Shown: piece by piece, positions 45,201 to 53,486 of the stretch | How the letters are laid out: each line of letters begins with the position of its first letter | How positions within the stretch are numbered: position 1 is the stretch's first letter | Origin: Herbiconiux sp. VKM Ac-1786 | Lineage (GTDB): Bacteria > Actinomycetota > Actinomycetes > Actinomycetales > Microbacteriaceae | Reading direction: 5' to 3' | Assembly: GCF_015350805.1 (NCBI RefSeq) | Contig: NZ_JADKSG010000002.1 | Span: 868,001-932,000 of the forward strand | Length of the DNA stretch: 64,000 nt | Program-made: the position numbers and the translations under genes | The notes under the pieces: model-generated | What the model saw: only the letters and a program-made list of their open reading frames with translations | What the model was told of the DNA's origin: nothing | Database searches by the model: none

Positions 45201-46054
45201 GCGTCGACCGGGCCCTCGGACAGCGCCAGCTCGTCGAGCGTCGAGATGCCCGCCGCGAGCAGCTTGGCGCGCTGGGCCACGCGGATGCCCGCCACCAGCA
45301 GCAGGTCGTCGTGCGCCTCGACCTCGGGCGCGCAGACCTCGCAGCGACCGCAGATGGCGTAGCGGGGGTCTCCCCAGCGCACGGCGGGCTCGTGCATCCG
45401 CTCGTCGAGGAGGGCCTCGAGGCGGTGGCGCCGATCGAGGTAGACCGGGAGGATGTCGCGCAGCTCGTGGGTGGAGCGGCTGCCGTCGCCGAGCAGCAGG
45501 TGCACCTCGTCGCCGAGCGGCACGTCGAGCCGGTCGAGCTGGTCGGCGTAGGCGGCGAGCTGCAGCAGCGCGGTGATCTTGGCGTGCCGGGCGAGCTTGG
45601 TGTCGTAGACCTCGTAGCGATGGGGGGCGGATGCGGTGGCCGCGCCGGTCGCGGGAGGCGCCTTCACGAGGAAGTCGGCGAAACCGAGGAAGCGGCCGTC
45701 GAAGAAGGTGGCCTGGAAGACGACGTCGGCGCCGGCGTGGAGCGCCTCGAGCGTGAGGCGCTGGTGCTCGAGCAGCGCCTCGGGGGTGGGGCGGTCGGGC
45801 CGCGGGATCTCGGCGACGCCGCGCGGATGGACGCCGTCGAAGGGCCCGTAGAGCTCGCGGAAGGCCTCGAGGGTGCGCAGCTCATGGGCGTCGCCGAGCC
45901 GGGCGGTGCGCTCGAGCATCTCGTCGACGACCTCGGGCACGGGCTCGATGCGGCCGAGCTTCGCGTCGAGGCGGCGCACCAGGGCGAACTCGCAGACCGC
46001 CGCGGCCGTGAGGTCGGTGGCGCTGTAGAGCACGCGGTCGCCGGCGACGATCAT
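42236..46054 (-). CDS. RecB-like nuclease / RNase H-like / SF1 helicase fusion (TM0106-type)
   Basis: 1272 aa. Residues about 1-260: TM0106-type RecB-like nuclease (VFQATFFDGRFLGFADFLV, YEVYDTKLARHAK) with a Cys cluster YAICGRCEVC near 235. About 320-530: RNase H-like exonuclease (DIFFDFEGDP, YNEYDCLSTLRLRDWLL). About 820-1270: SF1 helicase with VQGPPGTGKTYTG (about 855), LVVDEAGQYSLAN, LLGDPQQLPQV, KFQGQEAPVAIVS and NVAISRAKW. A Pro/Ala-rich insert interrupts the helicase core. Probably processes DNA or RNA ends in repair or defence; substrate unknown. Single-gene unit. Confidence 0.85.
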   Translation of the reverse strand: MIVAGDRVLYSATDLTAAAVCEFALVRRLDAKLGRIEPVPEVVDEMLERTARLGDAHELRTLEAFRELYGPFDGVHPRGVAEIPRPDRPTPEALLEHQRLTLEALHAGADVVFQATFFDGRFLGFADFLVKAPPATGAATASAPHRYEVYDTKLARHAKITALLQLAAYADQLDRLDVPLGDEVHLLLGDGSRSTHELRDILPVYLDRRHRLEALLDERMHEPAVRWGDPRYAICGRCEVCAPEVEAHDDLLLVAGIRVAQRAKLLAAGISTLDELALSEGPVDALPATTLENLRDQARMQRDGRHGLAARVYDTTALDGLPEPDPGDIFFDFEGDPLYSEGDGADWGLDYLFGLIEHDPDRPGETVFLPYWAHSYAEEKEALRAFLDHVTARLRTHPGLHVYHYANYERAHLQLLCARHGVGEEQLDELLRANVLVDLYPVVKKSVRVSSRSYSLKKLEPLYMGDQLRQSDVTNGADSITAYVHYTSLRDAGRTDPAAALAADRQLADIADYNEYDCLSTLRLRDWLLARAAELDAGPLGPSRLAAASATRAAISDDPSALLDLASLADPAASTGRDPDHDDPASFEFEESPLHRDLLAHAAALAAAAPPPGSRDPAHPAAAGRSADELAVAVAAAAIDYHRREDKSFWWEHFNRLEQPLAEWSDTRDVLTVETAVVDRPWYRNAGQRADRRELRLRGTLAPGSRLEPGANGRFFVYDPPHPWPAPRTRPADRVAHARTVLREVRELPNGVTQYVFEEALTVGADPYDALPVAVAPAAPPKTASLQDAIAEWGRALADSLPTFPNDAAVDILRRRAPRRRDGRPLEPVAEHPRGAIDAIRDSLLALDDSYLAVQGPPGTGKTYTGARVVADLVRDHGWRVGVVAQSHAVVENMLSAIVGAGVDPALVGKVSENPDARFTPLAKNAHRRFLDAASANGTGAVIGGTAWDFTNPTRIDRRELDLLVVDEAGQYSLANTIAVSVSARNLLLLGDPQQLPQVTQGTHPEPVDSSALGWLTEGHDVLPPSLGYFLAVSWRMHPAVCAPVSALSYEGELHSEPTATTSRSLEGVAPGLHLHPVLHHGNSTDSPEEADRVVALVRAAVGRPWHDPADPPRASAEAAPGPAVGPTAPHPAAALPPAPAEPQASPAAPAAGRPLLPEDIIVVAPYNAQVERLRAHLTAAGFPGVRVGTVDKFQGQEAPVAIVSLAASSAADVPRGIAFLLMKNRLNVAISRAKWAAHLVYSPALTDHLPLNPAELATLSAFLRLTHPPTP

Positions 46055-46159
46055 GGGGCCTCCCTGGGGTCGGGTTCAGGGTAGTGCGAGCCTCCGACAG
46101 CGGGCCGGGATAGGGTGCGGAGGGTCGTCCGCGCGGGCGACAGGACGAGGAGCGGACGC

Positions 46160-46975
46160 ATGGCGGGCAAGGTCATCGTGATCACGGGTGCGAGCGACGG
46201 CATCGGGGCGGCGGCGACGCGGGCCCTGAGCGAGCGGCACACGGTGGTCGTCGTGGGGCGGTCGGCCGAGAAGACGCGGGCGGTGGCCGAATCCGTGGGC
46301 GCCGAGTGGCTGCTGAGCGACTTCTCGCGGCTCGACGAGGTGCGAGAGCTCGGCGCGACCCTGCTCGAGCGCTACGAGCGCATCGACGTGCTCGCGAACA
46401 ACGCCGGCGGCATCATGGGCCCGCGCACCGAGACCGTCGACGGGCACGAGCTGACGCTGCAGGTGAACCACCTCGCGCCGTTCCTCCTGACGCAGCTGCT
46501 GCTGCCGCGGCTGCTCGACAGCCGGGCCACCGTGATCGCCACCTCGAGCATCGCGCACCGCTACGGATCCTTCGACTTCGACGACCTCGAGGCGCGCCAG
46601 GGCTACCGGCCCGAGCGCGCCTACGGCACCGCCAAGCTCGCGAACCTCCTGTTCGTGCGGGAGCTGCACCGGCGCTTCCACGACCAGGGCCTGTCTGCGG
46701 CGGCGTTCCACCCGGGCGTCGTGTCGACGAGCTTCGCCGGGCAGACCAACAGCGCGCTGCGGCTGGTCTACACCTCCGTGCTGAAGCGGCTGCTGCGCAC
46801 CCCCGAGCAGGGCGCCGAGACGCTCGTCTGGCTGGCCGCCGGCACCCCCGGCATCGACTGGGAGAGCGGCGGGTACTACGTCAAGCGCGCCCCGGCGGCG
46901 ATCCGGCGCGGGGCCGACGACCCGGCTCTGGCGCTCGCGCTGTGGGAGCACACCGAAGCGCTTCTCGCCGAGTAG
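46160..46975 (+). CDS. Short-chain dehydrogenase/reductase
   Basis: 271 aa from ATG 46160, with GAGGAG upstream. TGASDGIGAAATRAL, LANNAGGIMGP, the catalytic Ser in SSIAHRYG and YGTAKLANLLF (YxxxK) are present. Similar in layout to retinol-dehydrogenase-like SDRs. Divergent from the helicase fusion and convergent with the TetR gene. Confidence 0.87.
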   Translation: MAGKVIVITGASDGIGAAATRALSERHTVVVVGRSAEKTRAVAESVGAEWLLSDFSRLDEVRELGATLLERYERIDVLANNAGGIMGPRTETVDGHELTLQVNHLAPFLLTQLLLPRLLDSRATVIATSSIAHRYGSFDFDDLEARQGYRPERAYGTAKLANLLFVRELHRRFHDQGLSAAAFHPGVVSTSFAGQTNSALRLVYTSVLKRLLRTPEQGAETLVWLAAGTPGIDWESGGYYVKRAPAAIRRGADDPALALALWEHTEALLAE

Positions 46976-47000
46976 CAGAGCGAGCGGATGCACGTGCCGC

Positions 47001-47657
47001 TCAGGCGCGCGGGGCCGAGAGGCCGACGGCCGGCAGCACCACGCCGTCGATGATCGACAGCAGGTACTCCCGGTCGACCGGACGCTGCGTGACGAGGAGG
47101 CGGTAGGCCGTCATCGACGGCGCCACGAGGGCGATCGTGGCGATGTCGACCTCGGCCGAGATCTCGCCGCGGGCGATGGCGCGTTCGAGGAGTCGCCGGT
47201 TGACCTCGGCGCGGGGGGCGACGATCGCCGAGTTGATGGCGTCGACCAGCTCGGGCGATCGTGAGAGCACCGACATGAGGCCGGCCATGACCTGCATCTT
47301 GCGGTCGGCCTCCTCGAGCGTGCGCGGCTTGATCATCGCCACGAGGTCGCCTCGGAGAGTGCCCGTGTCGGGGAGGTTGTCGACGTCGAGGTCGCGCGAC
47401 TTCATGCACGCCACCGCGTCGACCACCAGCTCGCCCTTGGACGGCCAGCGGCGGTAGAGCGTCGCCTTGCCGGCCTTCGCGCGGGCGGCGACCATCTCCA
47501 TCGTCATGCCGTCATAGCCCTCCTCGGCGAGCACCTCGATGGCCGCGTCGAGGATCTCGGGGTCGCGCGAGTGGTCGCGACGGCGGCCGGGGCGGCCGGG
47601 TTGGCCGGGTCCGGGCGATGCCGGGGCGGGCGTGGAGTCGATCAGGTCGAGCGGCAT
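47001..47657 (-). CDS. TetR-family repressor
   Basis: 218 aa from ATG 47657, preceded by AAGGAGGAG about 9 nt upstream. After a Pro/Gly/Arg-rich N-terminus the HTH is DPEILDAAIEVLAEEGYDG, then MVAARAKAGKATLYRRWPSK. The C-terminal ligand domain resembles the TetR_C-terminal families of actinobacterial efflux regulators. Divergent from the adjacent MFS pump, its probable target. Confidence 0.9.
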   Translation of the reverse strand: MPLDLIDSTPAPASPGPGQPGRPGRRRDHSRDPEILDAAIEVLAEEGYDGMTMEMVAARAKAGKATLYRRWPSKGELVVDAVACMKSRDLDVDNLPDTGTLRGDLVAMIKPRTLEEADRKMQVMAGLMSVLSRSPELVDAINSAIVAPRAEVNRRLLERAIARGEISAEVDIATIALVAPSMTAYRLLVTQRPVDREYLLSIIDGVVLPAVGLSAPRA

Positions 47658-47699
47658 CGTCGCGGCTCCTCCTTCGGGACGTGGGCGGGACACCTCGAT

Positions 47700-47721
47700 T
47701 CTGTCACGAGATGTTTACAGA
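47700..47721. promoter_or_regulatory. Candidate TetR operator in the TetR/MFS divergent region
   Basis: Inverted repeat TCTGT (47700-47704) and ACAGA (47717-47721) with a 12-nt spacer, between the two divergent starts. A second, weaker dyad lies around 47719-47741. Confidence 0.3.
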
Positions 47722-47753
47722 ACCGATGGTATCCGAAACTGACGAGTTCCGTA

Positions 47754-47759
47754 TATAGT
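47754..47759 (+). promoter_or_regulatory. Candidate -10 box (TATAGT) of the MFS pump
   Basis: Inside TATATAGT, ending 6 nt before ATG 47766; a leaderless layout and the most consensus-like -10 region in the window. Confidence 0.5.
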
Positions 47760-47765
47760 CCCTCC

Positions 47766-49262
47766 ATGCCTGAAAATTCTTCGCGTCGCTGGCTCACCCT
47801 CACCACGGTCGCCCTCGCCCAGCTGATGGTCGTGCTCGACGCGACCGTCGTCAACATCGCCCTGCCGTCGGCGCAGGCCGACCTCGGCTTCTCCGACGGC
47901 GACCGCCAGTGGATCGTCACCGCCTACTCCCTCGCCTTCGGCAGCCTGCTGCTGCTCGGCGGCCGCCTGTCCGACCTGATGGGCCGGAAGCGCGCCTTCA
48001 TCATCGGCCTGATCGGCTTCGCCGCCGCCAGCGCCCTGGGTGGCGCCGCCGACAGCTTCGGCCTGCTCGTCGCGGCTCGCGCGATGCAGGGCGTGTTCGG
48101 CGCGCTGCTCGCCCCGACCGCGCTGGCGGTGCTCACCACGACCTTCACCATCCCGAAGGAGCGGGCGCGCGCGTTCGGCATCTTCGGCGCGATCGCCGGT
48201 GCGGGCGGCGCGGTCGGACTGCTGCTCGGCGGCCTGCTCACCGAGAACTTCAGCTGGCGCTGGAACCTCTACATCAACGTCGTCATCGCGGTCATCGCGG
48301 TCATCGGCGCGATGATCTTCGTGAGCACCCCCCGGCGCGAAGGCGCCCGCCCGAAGCTCGACCTGCCGGGCACCGTGCTCGTCTCGGCCGCGCTGTTCGC
48401 CCTGGTCTACGGCTTCTCCAGCGCCGAGACGAACGACTGGGACTCGCCGCTGACCTGGGGCATGCTCGGCGCGAGCGTCGTGCTGCTGGTGGCGTTCGTG
48501 CTGTGGCAGCGGCGGGCCGCGCATCCGCTGCTGCCTCTCTCGATCGTGCTCGACCGCAACCGGGGAGCCGCCTACAGCTCGGTGCTGATCGCCGGCGCGG
48601 GCATGTTCGGCATCTTCCTGTTCGTCACCTACTACCTGCAGACGACGCTGGGGTACACGCCGATCCAGACGGGGCTGTCGTTCCTGCCGATGATCCTGCT
48701 GCTGATCACGGCGGCGCAGCTGTCGACGAACATCTTCGTGCCGCGGTTCGGGCCGAAGGTGATGGTGCCGATCGGCATGACGCTGGCCGCGCTCGGGATG
48801 GTGTGGCTGACGCACCTCGACGTGACCGCCGTGTACGCGGTCGACGTGATGCCGCCGCTGATGCTGCTCGGGCTCGCGATGGGCACGATCATGCCGGCGT
48901 CGATCCAGACGGCGACGCTGGGGGTCGACCGGCGGTTCGCCGGGGTCGCCTCGGCGATGGTGAACACCTCGCAGCAGGTCGGCGGATCGATCGGCACGGC
49001 GCTGCTGAACACCCTCGCGGCGACCGCGGCGGCGAACTACGTGGCCGACAACCTGCCGGCGACGGCCGAGGTGGCGGCGCAGGCCGCGGTGCACAGCTAC
49101 GCCACGGCCTACTGGTGGGGCGCGGGGTTCTTCGCGGTGGGGGCCGTGATCGCGGCGCTGCTGTTCCGGCGCAAGGGCCAGGGGCTCACGGTGGGCGTCG
49201 CGGTGCCGGAGGAGCGGAGCGGCGAGGCGACGCCCGAGCCGGAGCCGGTGCTCGGGCACTGA
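47766..49262 (+). CDS. MFS multidrug exporter, DHA2 (EmrB/QacA) type
   Basis: 498 aa, 14 predicted helices. LDATVVNIALPSAQADLGF is the DHA2 motif in helix 1, GGRLSDLMGRKRAFI is motif A, and GAIAGAGGAVGLLLGGLL is the antiporter motif C region. Proton-driven efflux of drugs or metabolites, probably repressed by the divergent TetR protein. C-terminus acidic. Confidence 0.92.
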   Translation: MPENSSRRWLTLTTVALAQLMVVLDATVVNIALPSAQADLGFSDGDRQWIVTAYSLAFGSLLLLGGRLSDLMGRKRAFIIGLIGFAAASALGGAADSFGLLVAARAMQGVFGALLAPTALAVLTTTFTIPKERARAFGIFGAIAGAGGAVGLLLGGLLTENFSWRWNLYINVVIAVIAVIGAMIFVSTPRREGARPKLDLPGTVLVSAALFALVYGFSSAETNDWDSPLTWGMLGASVVLLVAFVLWQRRAAHPLLPLSIVLDRNRGAAYSSVLIAGAGMFGIFLFVTYYLQTTLGYTPIQTGLSFLPMILLLITAAQLSTNIFVPRFGPKVMVPIGMTLAALGMVWLTHLDVTAVYAVDVMPPLMLLGLAMGTIMPASIQTATLGVDRRFAGVASAMVNTSQQVGGSIGTALLNTLAATAAANYVADNLPATAEVAAQAAVHSYATAYWWGAGFFAVGAVIAALLFRRKGQGLTVGVAVPEERSGEATPEPEPVLGH

Positions 49263-49325
49263 CGGGCGGCCCGAGCGGCCCGGGCGGCCCGAGCGGGCCG
49301 GGCGGGCCGGGCGGCTCGGCCGCGG
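49263..49325. repeat. GC-only low-complexity tract with internal symmetry
   Basis: Nearly A/T-free sequence made of repeated GGGCGGCCCGAGCGGCC-like blocks that can fold on themselves, between the convergent MFS and PhzF stops. Probably acts as a transcription terminator for both sides. Confidence 0.5.
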
Positions 49326-49341
49326 GGTGCGCGCCGCGACG

Positions 49342-50178
49342 CTAGGCGTCGATGGTGCGGGACTCCGCGGCCGCGCTGCGTCCGCCCACCTCGACGGCTC
49401 CGTGCGGCAGCACCCGGGTGAGCAGGCGCGAGCCGCGGCCCTGGTCGATGGCGAGATCGCGGCCGAGGCGGGCGGTCAGCGCGACGGCCGCCGAGCCGGT
49501 CGCCTGATCCTCGGGCACGCCGAGCGCGGGGGCGAACATCCGCGATCGCAGGTGACCGGCCGTCTCGTCGACCCAGGCCCAGGCGTAGTGGCGACCCGCC
49601 GCGAAGCCGGACGGGTCGAGCGCGTCGACCTCGCCGGGCGAGCCCAGCCGGTGGAACGCGAAGTCGGGCGCCCAGGCGGCCCGTCCGGTGATCCAGACGA
49701 GATCGCCGGTGTCCCGCACCGCCACCGGGCCGGCCGGGGTGTCCAGGGCGAGAACGGGCGTGCCCTGCCGCGCCAGCCACCAGGCCGTGCCGACGCAGGG
49801 GTGGCCGGCGAACGGCAGCTCGGTCGCCGGGGTGAAGATGCGGATGCGCGCCCGGCGCCCGCCCGCAGCGGTGCCCGCTCCCCCGCCGCCCTCGACCAGC
49901 TCGTCGAGGAAGACGGTCTCGCTGAATCCCAGCGCCGTCGCGATGCGCTGCTCGGCGCCGTGGGTGCGCTCGGTCGAACGGACGATGCCGAGGGGATTGC
50001 CGTGGTCGCCGCGCGCGTCGGTGAACACGGTCACGACGTGGACGTGGACGTGGACAGAGGCGTCGGCCTGGTCGTCGACGCGGGCGACGGTGGGCCGGCC
50101 GGCTGGGTCGGAGGTGGCGCCGGCGGCGTCGTCGGCGGTGTCGTCAGCGGTGTCGTCGGCGGGGAGGCGGGAGGTCAT
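49342..50178 (-). CDS. PhzF-family isomerase/epimerase-like protein
   Basis: 278 aa. HGNPLGIVRS, IRIFTPATELPFAGHPCVGTA and PEDQATGSAAVALTARLG are the diaminopimelate-epimerase-fold motifs of PhzF. Reaction unknown; no phenazine genes are nearby. The first about 40 residues are an Asp/Ala repeat (DDTADDTADDAAG) from a short tandem DNA repeat, absent from typical PhzF proteins; a later start may be used, for example the GTG within VHVHVHVVTVF. Confidence 0.85.
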   Translation of the reverse strand: MTSRLPADDTADDTADDAAGATSDPAGRPTVARVDDQADASVHVHVHVVTVFTDARGDHGNPLGIVRSTERTHGAEQRIATALGFSETVFLDELVEGGGGAGTAAGGRRARIRIFTPATELPFAGHPCVGTAWWLARQGTPVLALDTPAGPVAVRDTGDLVWITGRAAWAPDFAFHRLGSPGEVDALDPSGFAAGRHYAWAWVDETAGHLRSRMFAPALGVPEDQATGSAAVALTARLGRDLAIDQGRGSRLLTRVLPHGAVEVGGRSAAAESRTIDA

Positions 50179-50242
50179 CCCCCGAGTGTGCTCTCCGGCC
50201 GCAGGCGGCTCAAGCGGCCACCGACGACGCCGTGGCCTCGGA

Positions 50243-50884
50243 TCAGGCCTTCACCGCGATGTTCTGCGCGATCGGCACCCAGCCCGCACCGACCGTCATG
50301 TACTCGGTGTGCAGCCAGACGCGCGTGCTCTCAGCGCCGAGCCGCAGCGTGGCGCCGTGCGAGCCGAAGGAGTCGGGCGAGAGGCAGACGGCCTCGGGCT
50401 CCGCGAGGGTGAGCGAGGGCACCGGCAGCGTCGGGGCCGCGGTCGTCGGCGGGCCGAAGCCCTCCGAGACGACTGCAGGGGCTGACGGCGTCGGCGTCGG
50501 CGTGGCGCCCGGCGCGACGGCACCGGGCGAGGACGAGGTCGTGGTCGTGGGAGTGGGCGACGGGGTCGCCAGCAGGTCGGCCGGCGCCGGGGCCGCGATG
50601 AAGCAGATGTCGTCGGCGGAGGTGGCTCCGACCCAGAAGGCGGTGCCGTCGTGCTCGGCGAGCAGGCGAACGCTGGAGTCGACGAGGTCGGCGTCGACGT
50701 TCGGCACCACGGGCGGCACGATGTGGTCGGCGACGGGGGTGCCCTGGTCGAGGTGCGCCATGCGCGACAGGGCCGCGGTGGGGCTCGCCGCGCATCCGCT
50801 CAGAAGCAGCGGCACCAGCGCGACGACCGACAACCCCAGGGCGATCGATGCGCCCGCCCCTCGCCCGTGCAGCCGCCCGTGCAT
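50243..50884 (-). CDS. Lipoprotein of unknown function
   Basis: 213 aa from ATG 50884, with GGGAG upstream; ATG 50929 is an alternative. Signal peptide and lipobox LLLSGC give a lipidated Cys near residue 31. A Thr/Pro/Ser-rich linker lies in the middle (about 105-140). Two further Cys residues may form a disulfide. Ends TVGAGWVPIAQNIAVKA. Exported; role unknown. Confidence 0.65.
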   Translation of the reverse strand: MHGRLHGRGAGASIALGLSVVALVPLLLSGCAASPTAALSRMAHLDQGTPVADHIVPPVVPNVDADLVDSSVRLLAEHDGTAFWVGATSADDICFIAAPAPADLLATPSPTPTTTTSSSPGAVAPGATPTPTPSAPAVVSEGFGPPTTAAPTLPVPSLTLAEPEAVCLSPDSFGSHGATLRLGAESTRVWLHTEYMTVGAGWVPIAQNIAVKA

Positions 50885-51042
50885 CCGCTCCCTCTCCGGC
50901 CCGCCACTCGGCGGGTCGCTCCGACCCATGACCGTAGCCCACGAACCCGACCGTCAGCTTCGGGCGGGCCGGGAGACGACGCGGCGCTCTGCCGTCGGCA
51001 GAACGGGTGGATCGGCACCGCCCCGCACGATTGACTCGGAGC

Positions 51043-52164
51043 ATGGTCGAACGGGTGCTGGTGCTGGGCGGGACGGAGTTCGTGGGGCGCGCGGTCGTGG
51101 AGGCCGCGCTCGCCCGCGGCGCCGAGGTGACGGTGCTGAACCGGGGGTGGAACGAGGCTCCCGCCGGGGTGCGGTCGCTCGTCGCCGACCGGCGGGTTCC
51201 GGATGCCCTCGCCCACGCCCTCCGCGACGGGCTCGCCGCGCCCGCCGACGAGGGCTGCCGCTTCGACCTCGTCGTCGACACCTGGTCGTGGGAGCCGGCG
51301 GCGGTGCGGGAGAGCGCCCGGCTGCTCGAACCGCTGGCCGAGCGGTACTGCTACGTCTCGTCGCGCTCGGTGTACGCCGATCCGGGGGCCGGAGCGGACG
51401 AGACGGCGGCGCTGGTGGAGGTCGGGACCGGAGACGGCGACGGGGGCGGGAACGGCGACGGGGACGGCGGTGACTACGCGTGGCGGAAGGCCGCGGCCGA
51501 ACGGGCCGTCGAGGAGGTGTTCGGCGGTCGGGGGCTCCTGGTGCGGCCCGGGTTGATCCTCGGGCCGTGGGAGAACGTGGGGCGGCTGCCCTGGTGGCTC
51601 GGGCGGATGGCGCGGGGCGGGGAGGTGCTCGCGCCGGGCGAGGCGGGGGCGGGCATCCAGTACATCGATGCGCGCGATCTGGCGTGGTGGGTGCTGGGGC
51701 TGCCGGCCGCGGTGCCGGTGGTGGGGGCGGCGGGGCCGGTGCCGGATCCGGCGGGGCCGGTGAGGGCGGCGGCCGGCCCGGGACGGAGCCCGGCCTTCGA
51801 CGCGGTGACGCCGGTCGGCCGGCACACGATGGGCGAGCTGCTCGACGCGTGCGCCGCCGTGGCGGGGGTGGACGTGCGGCTGGTGTGGGCGCCCGAGGAA
51901 GTGCTGCTCGCGGAGGGTGTCGCGCCGTGGATCGAGCTGCCCGTGTGGCTGCCCGCCGGCCCCGATCACGACTCGCTGCACGGCTCGGACGTGTCCAAGG
52001 CGCTCGCGACGGGGCTGGCGTTCCGGCCGCTCGCCGAGACGGTGGCCGACACCTGGGCGTGGCTCGGCGAGCGGGGCGGGGTGCCGCCGCAGCGGTCCGA
52101 CCGGCCGGTGCTCGGACTCGCGCCCGAGAAGGAGCGCCGCGTGCTGGAGCGGCTGGCGCGCTGA
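51043..52164 (+). CDS. NAD-dependent epimerase/reductase family protein
   Basis: 373 aa. VLVLGGTEFVGRAVVEAAL is the Rossmann start, typical of the extended SDR reductase group, followed by LVVDTWSWEPAAV, YVSSRSVYADPG and YAWRKAAAERAV (YxxxK equivalent). A Gly/Asp-rich loop lies about residues 128-145. Substrate unknown; related actinobacterial genes are annotated as reductases. Lies 42 nt before the M18 peptidase. Confidence 0.8.
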   Translation: MVERVLVLGGTEFVGRAVVEAALARGAEVTVLNRGWNEAPAGVRSLVADRRVPDALAHALRDGLAAPADEGCRFDLVVDTWSWEPAAVRESARLLEPLAERYCYVSSRSVYADPGAGADETAALVEVGTGDGDGGGNGDGDGGDYAWRKAAAERAVEEVFGGRGLLVRPGLILGPWENVGRLPWWLGRMARGGEVLAPGEAGAGIQYIDARDLAWWVLGLPAAVPVVGAAGPVPDPAGPVRAAAGPGRSPAFDAVTPVGRHTMGELLDACAAVAGVDVRLVWAPEEVLLAEGVAPWIELPVWLPAGPDHDSLHGSDVSKALATGLAFRPLAETVADTWAWLGERGGVPPQRSDRPVLGLAPEKERRVLERLAR

Positions 52165-52205
52165 CGGCGGACGGCCCGGCCCGCGCCGGGTGGTTGGATG
52201 GAGGG

Positions 52206-53477
52206 ATGATCGACACCGCCGCGCACATCGACGACTTCGCCGCCTTCATCCGCGAGTCGCCCTCGTCGTACCACGCGGCCGCCGAGACGAGCCGGCGGCT
52301 GCAGGAGGCGGGGTTCAACGCGCTCGACGAGGCGGACGAGTGGCCGCGCGAGCCCGGCCGCTACGTCGTGGTGCGCGACGGAGCGGTGATCGCCTGGGTC
52401 GTTCCCGAGGGGGCCACGGCGCTCAGTTCGTTCCGGGTGCTCGGCGCGCACACCGACTCCCCCGGCTTCAAGCTCAAGCCGAAGCCGACCACCGGCTCGA
52501 ACGGCTGGCTGCAGGCCGGGGTCGAGATCTACGGGGGGCCGCTGCTGAACTCCTGGCTCGACCGCGAGCTCGAGCTGGCCGGCCGGCTGGTCACCCGCGA
52601 CGGCACCGAGCACCTCACGCGCACGGGGCCGTTCCTGCGCATCCCCCAGCTCGCCATCCACCTCGACCGCGACGCCAACACCGGCCTCACGCTCGACCGG
52701 CAGCGGCACACCGCGCCGGTGTTCGGCGTGGGCGAGCTCGGCCAGGCCGATCTGCTCGCGGTGCTCGCCGAGGCGGCCGGCGTCGACGTCGACGAGGTGG
52801 CGGGCTACGACGTACTCACGGCCGACACGGCCGCCCCCGCCCGCTTCGGGCTCGACCGGGCGCTGTTCGCCGCGGGCCGGATGGACAACCTCAGCTCGGT
52901 GCACGCGGGGCTCACGGCGCTTCAGACCGTGGGGCTCGACGGCGACACCGTGTCGGTGCTCGCGGCCTTCGACCACGAGGAGCTCGGCTCCGAGTCGCGC
53001 TCCGGCGCGAGCGGGCCGCTGCTGGCCGACGTGCTGGGGCGGGTGCAGAACGGTCTCGGCGCGAGCGAGGAGCAGCGGGCGCGGGCGTTCGCCGCCTCGT
53101 GGTGCCTGTCGTCCGATGCCGGCCACTCCGTGCATCCGAACTACCCCGAGAAGCACGACCCGGTGAACCGGCCGGTCGCGGGCGGCGGGCCGCTGCTGAA
53201 GATCAACGCCAACCAGCGCTACGCCACCGACGCGCACGGCGCCGCGCTCTGGCGCCGGGCCTGCGAGCAGGCGGGGGTCGACTATCAGGAGTTCGTGTCG
53301 AACAACACGGTGCCCTGCGGGTCGACGATCGGGCCGCTGACGGCGACCCGCCTCGGCATCCGCACCGTCGACGTGGGCGTGCCGCTGCTGTCGATGCACT
53401 CGGCGCGCGAGCTCGCGCACGTCGACGACCTGGTGGCCCTGTCGGCCGCTATCGGCGCGTTCTTCGCCGGGGCCTGA
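52206..53477 (+). CDS. M18 family aminopeptidase
   Basis: 423 aa from ATG 52206, GAGGG just upstream. Zinc ligands and catalytic motifs: GAHTDSPGFKLKP, AGRMDNLSSVHAG, FDHEELGSESRSGA, SSDAGHSVHPNYPEKHDP and SMHSARELAH. Cytosolic dodecameric aspartyl-aminopeptidase-like enzyme. Probably co-transcribed with the preceding reductase. Confidence 0.94.
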   Translation: MIDTAAHIDDFAAFIRESPSSYHAAAETSRRLQEAGFNALDEADEWPREPGRYVVVRDGAVIAWVVPEGATALSSFRVLGAHTDSPGFKLKPKPTTGSNGWLQAGVEIYGGPLLNSWLDRELELAGRLVTRDGTEHLTRTGPFLRIPQLAIHLDRDANTGLTLDRQRHTAPVFGVGELGQADLLAVLAEAAGVDVDEVAGYDVLTADTAAPARFGLDRALFAAGRMDNLSSVHAGLTALQTVGLDGDTVSVLAAFDHEELGSESRSGASGPLLADVLGRVQNGLGASEEQRARAFAASWCLSSDAGHSVHPNYPEKHDPVNRPVAGGGPLLKINANQRYATDAHGAALWRRACEQAGVDYQEFVSNNTVPCGSTIGPLTATRLGIRTVDVGVPLLSMHSARELAHVDDLVALSAAIGAFFAGA

Positions 53478-53486
53478 CGCCGCGAC

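Noticed and set aside
46982-47001. Terminator hairpin between SDR and TetR genes
   Set aside because: A 6-bp stem with an 8-nt loop running into the TetR stop is too weak to call.
49327-49780. Collagen-like or Arg-rich ORFs around the GC tract
   Set aside because: Produced by repetitive GC sequence and by the antisense of the PhzF gene; no independent support.
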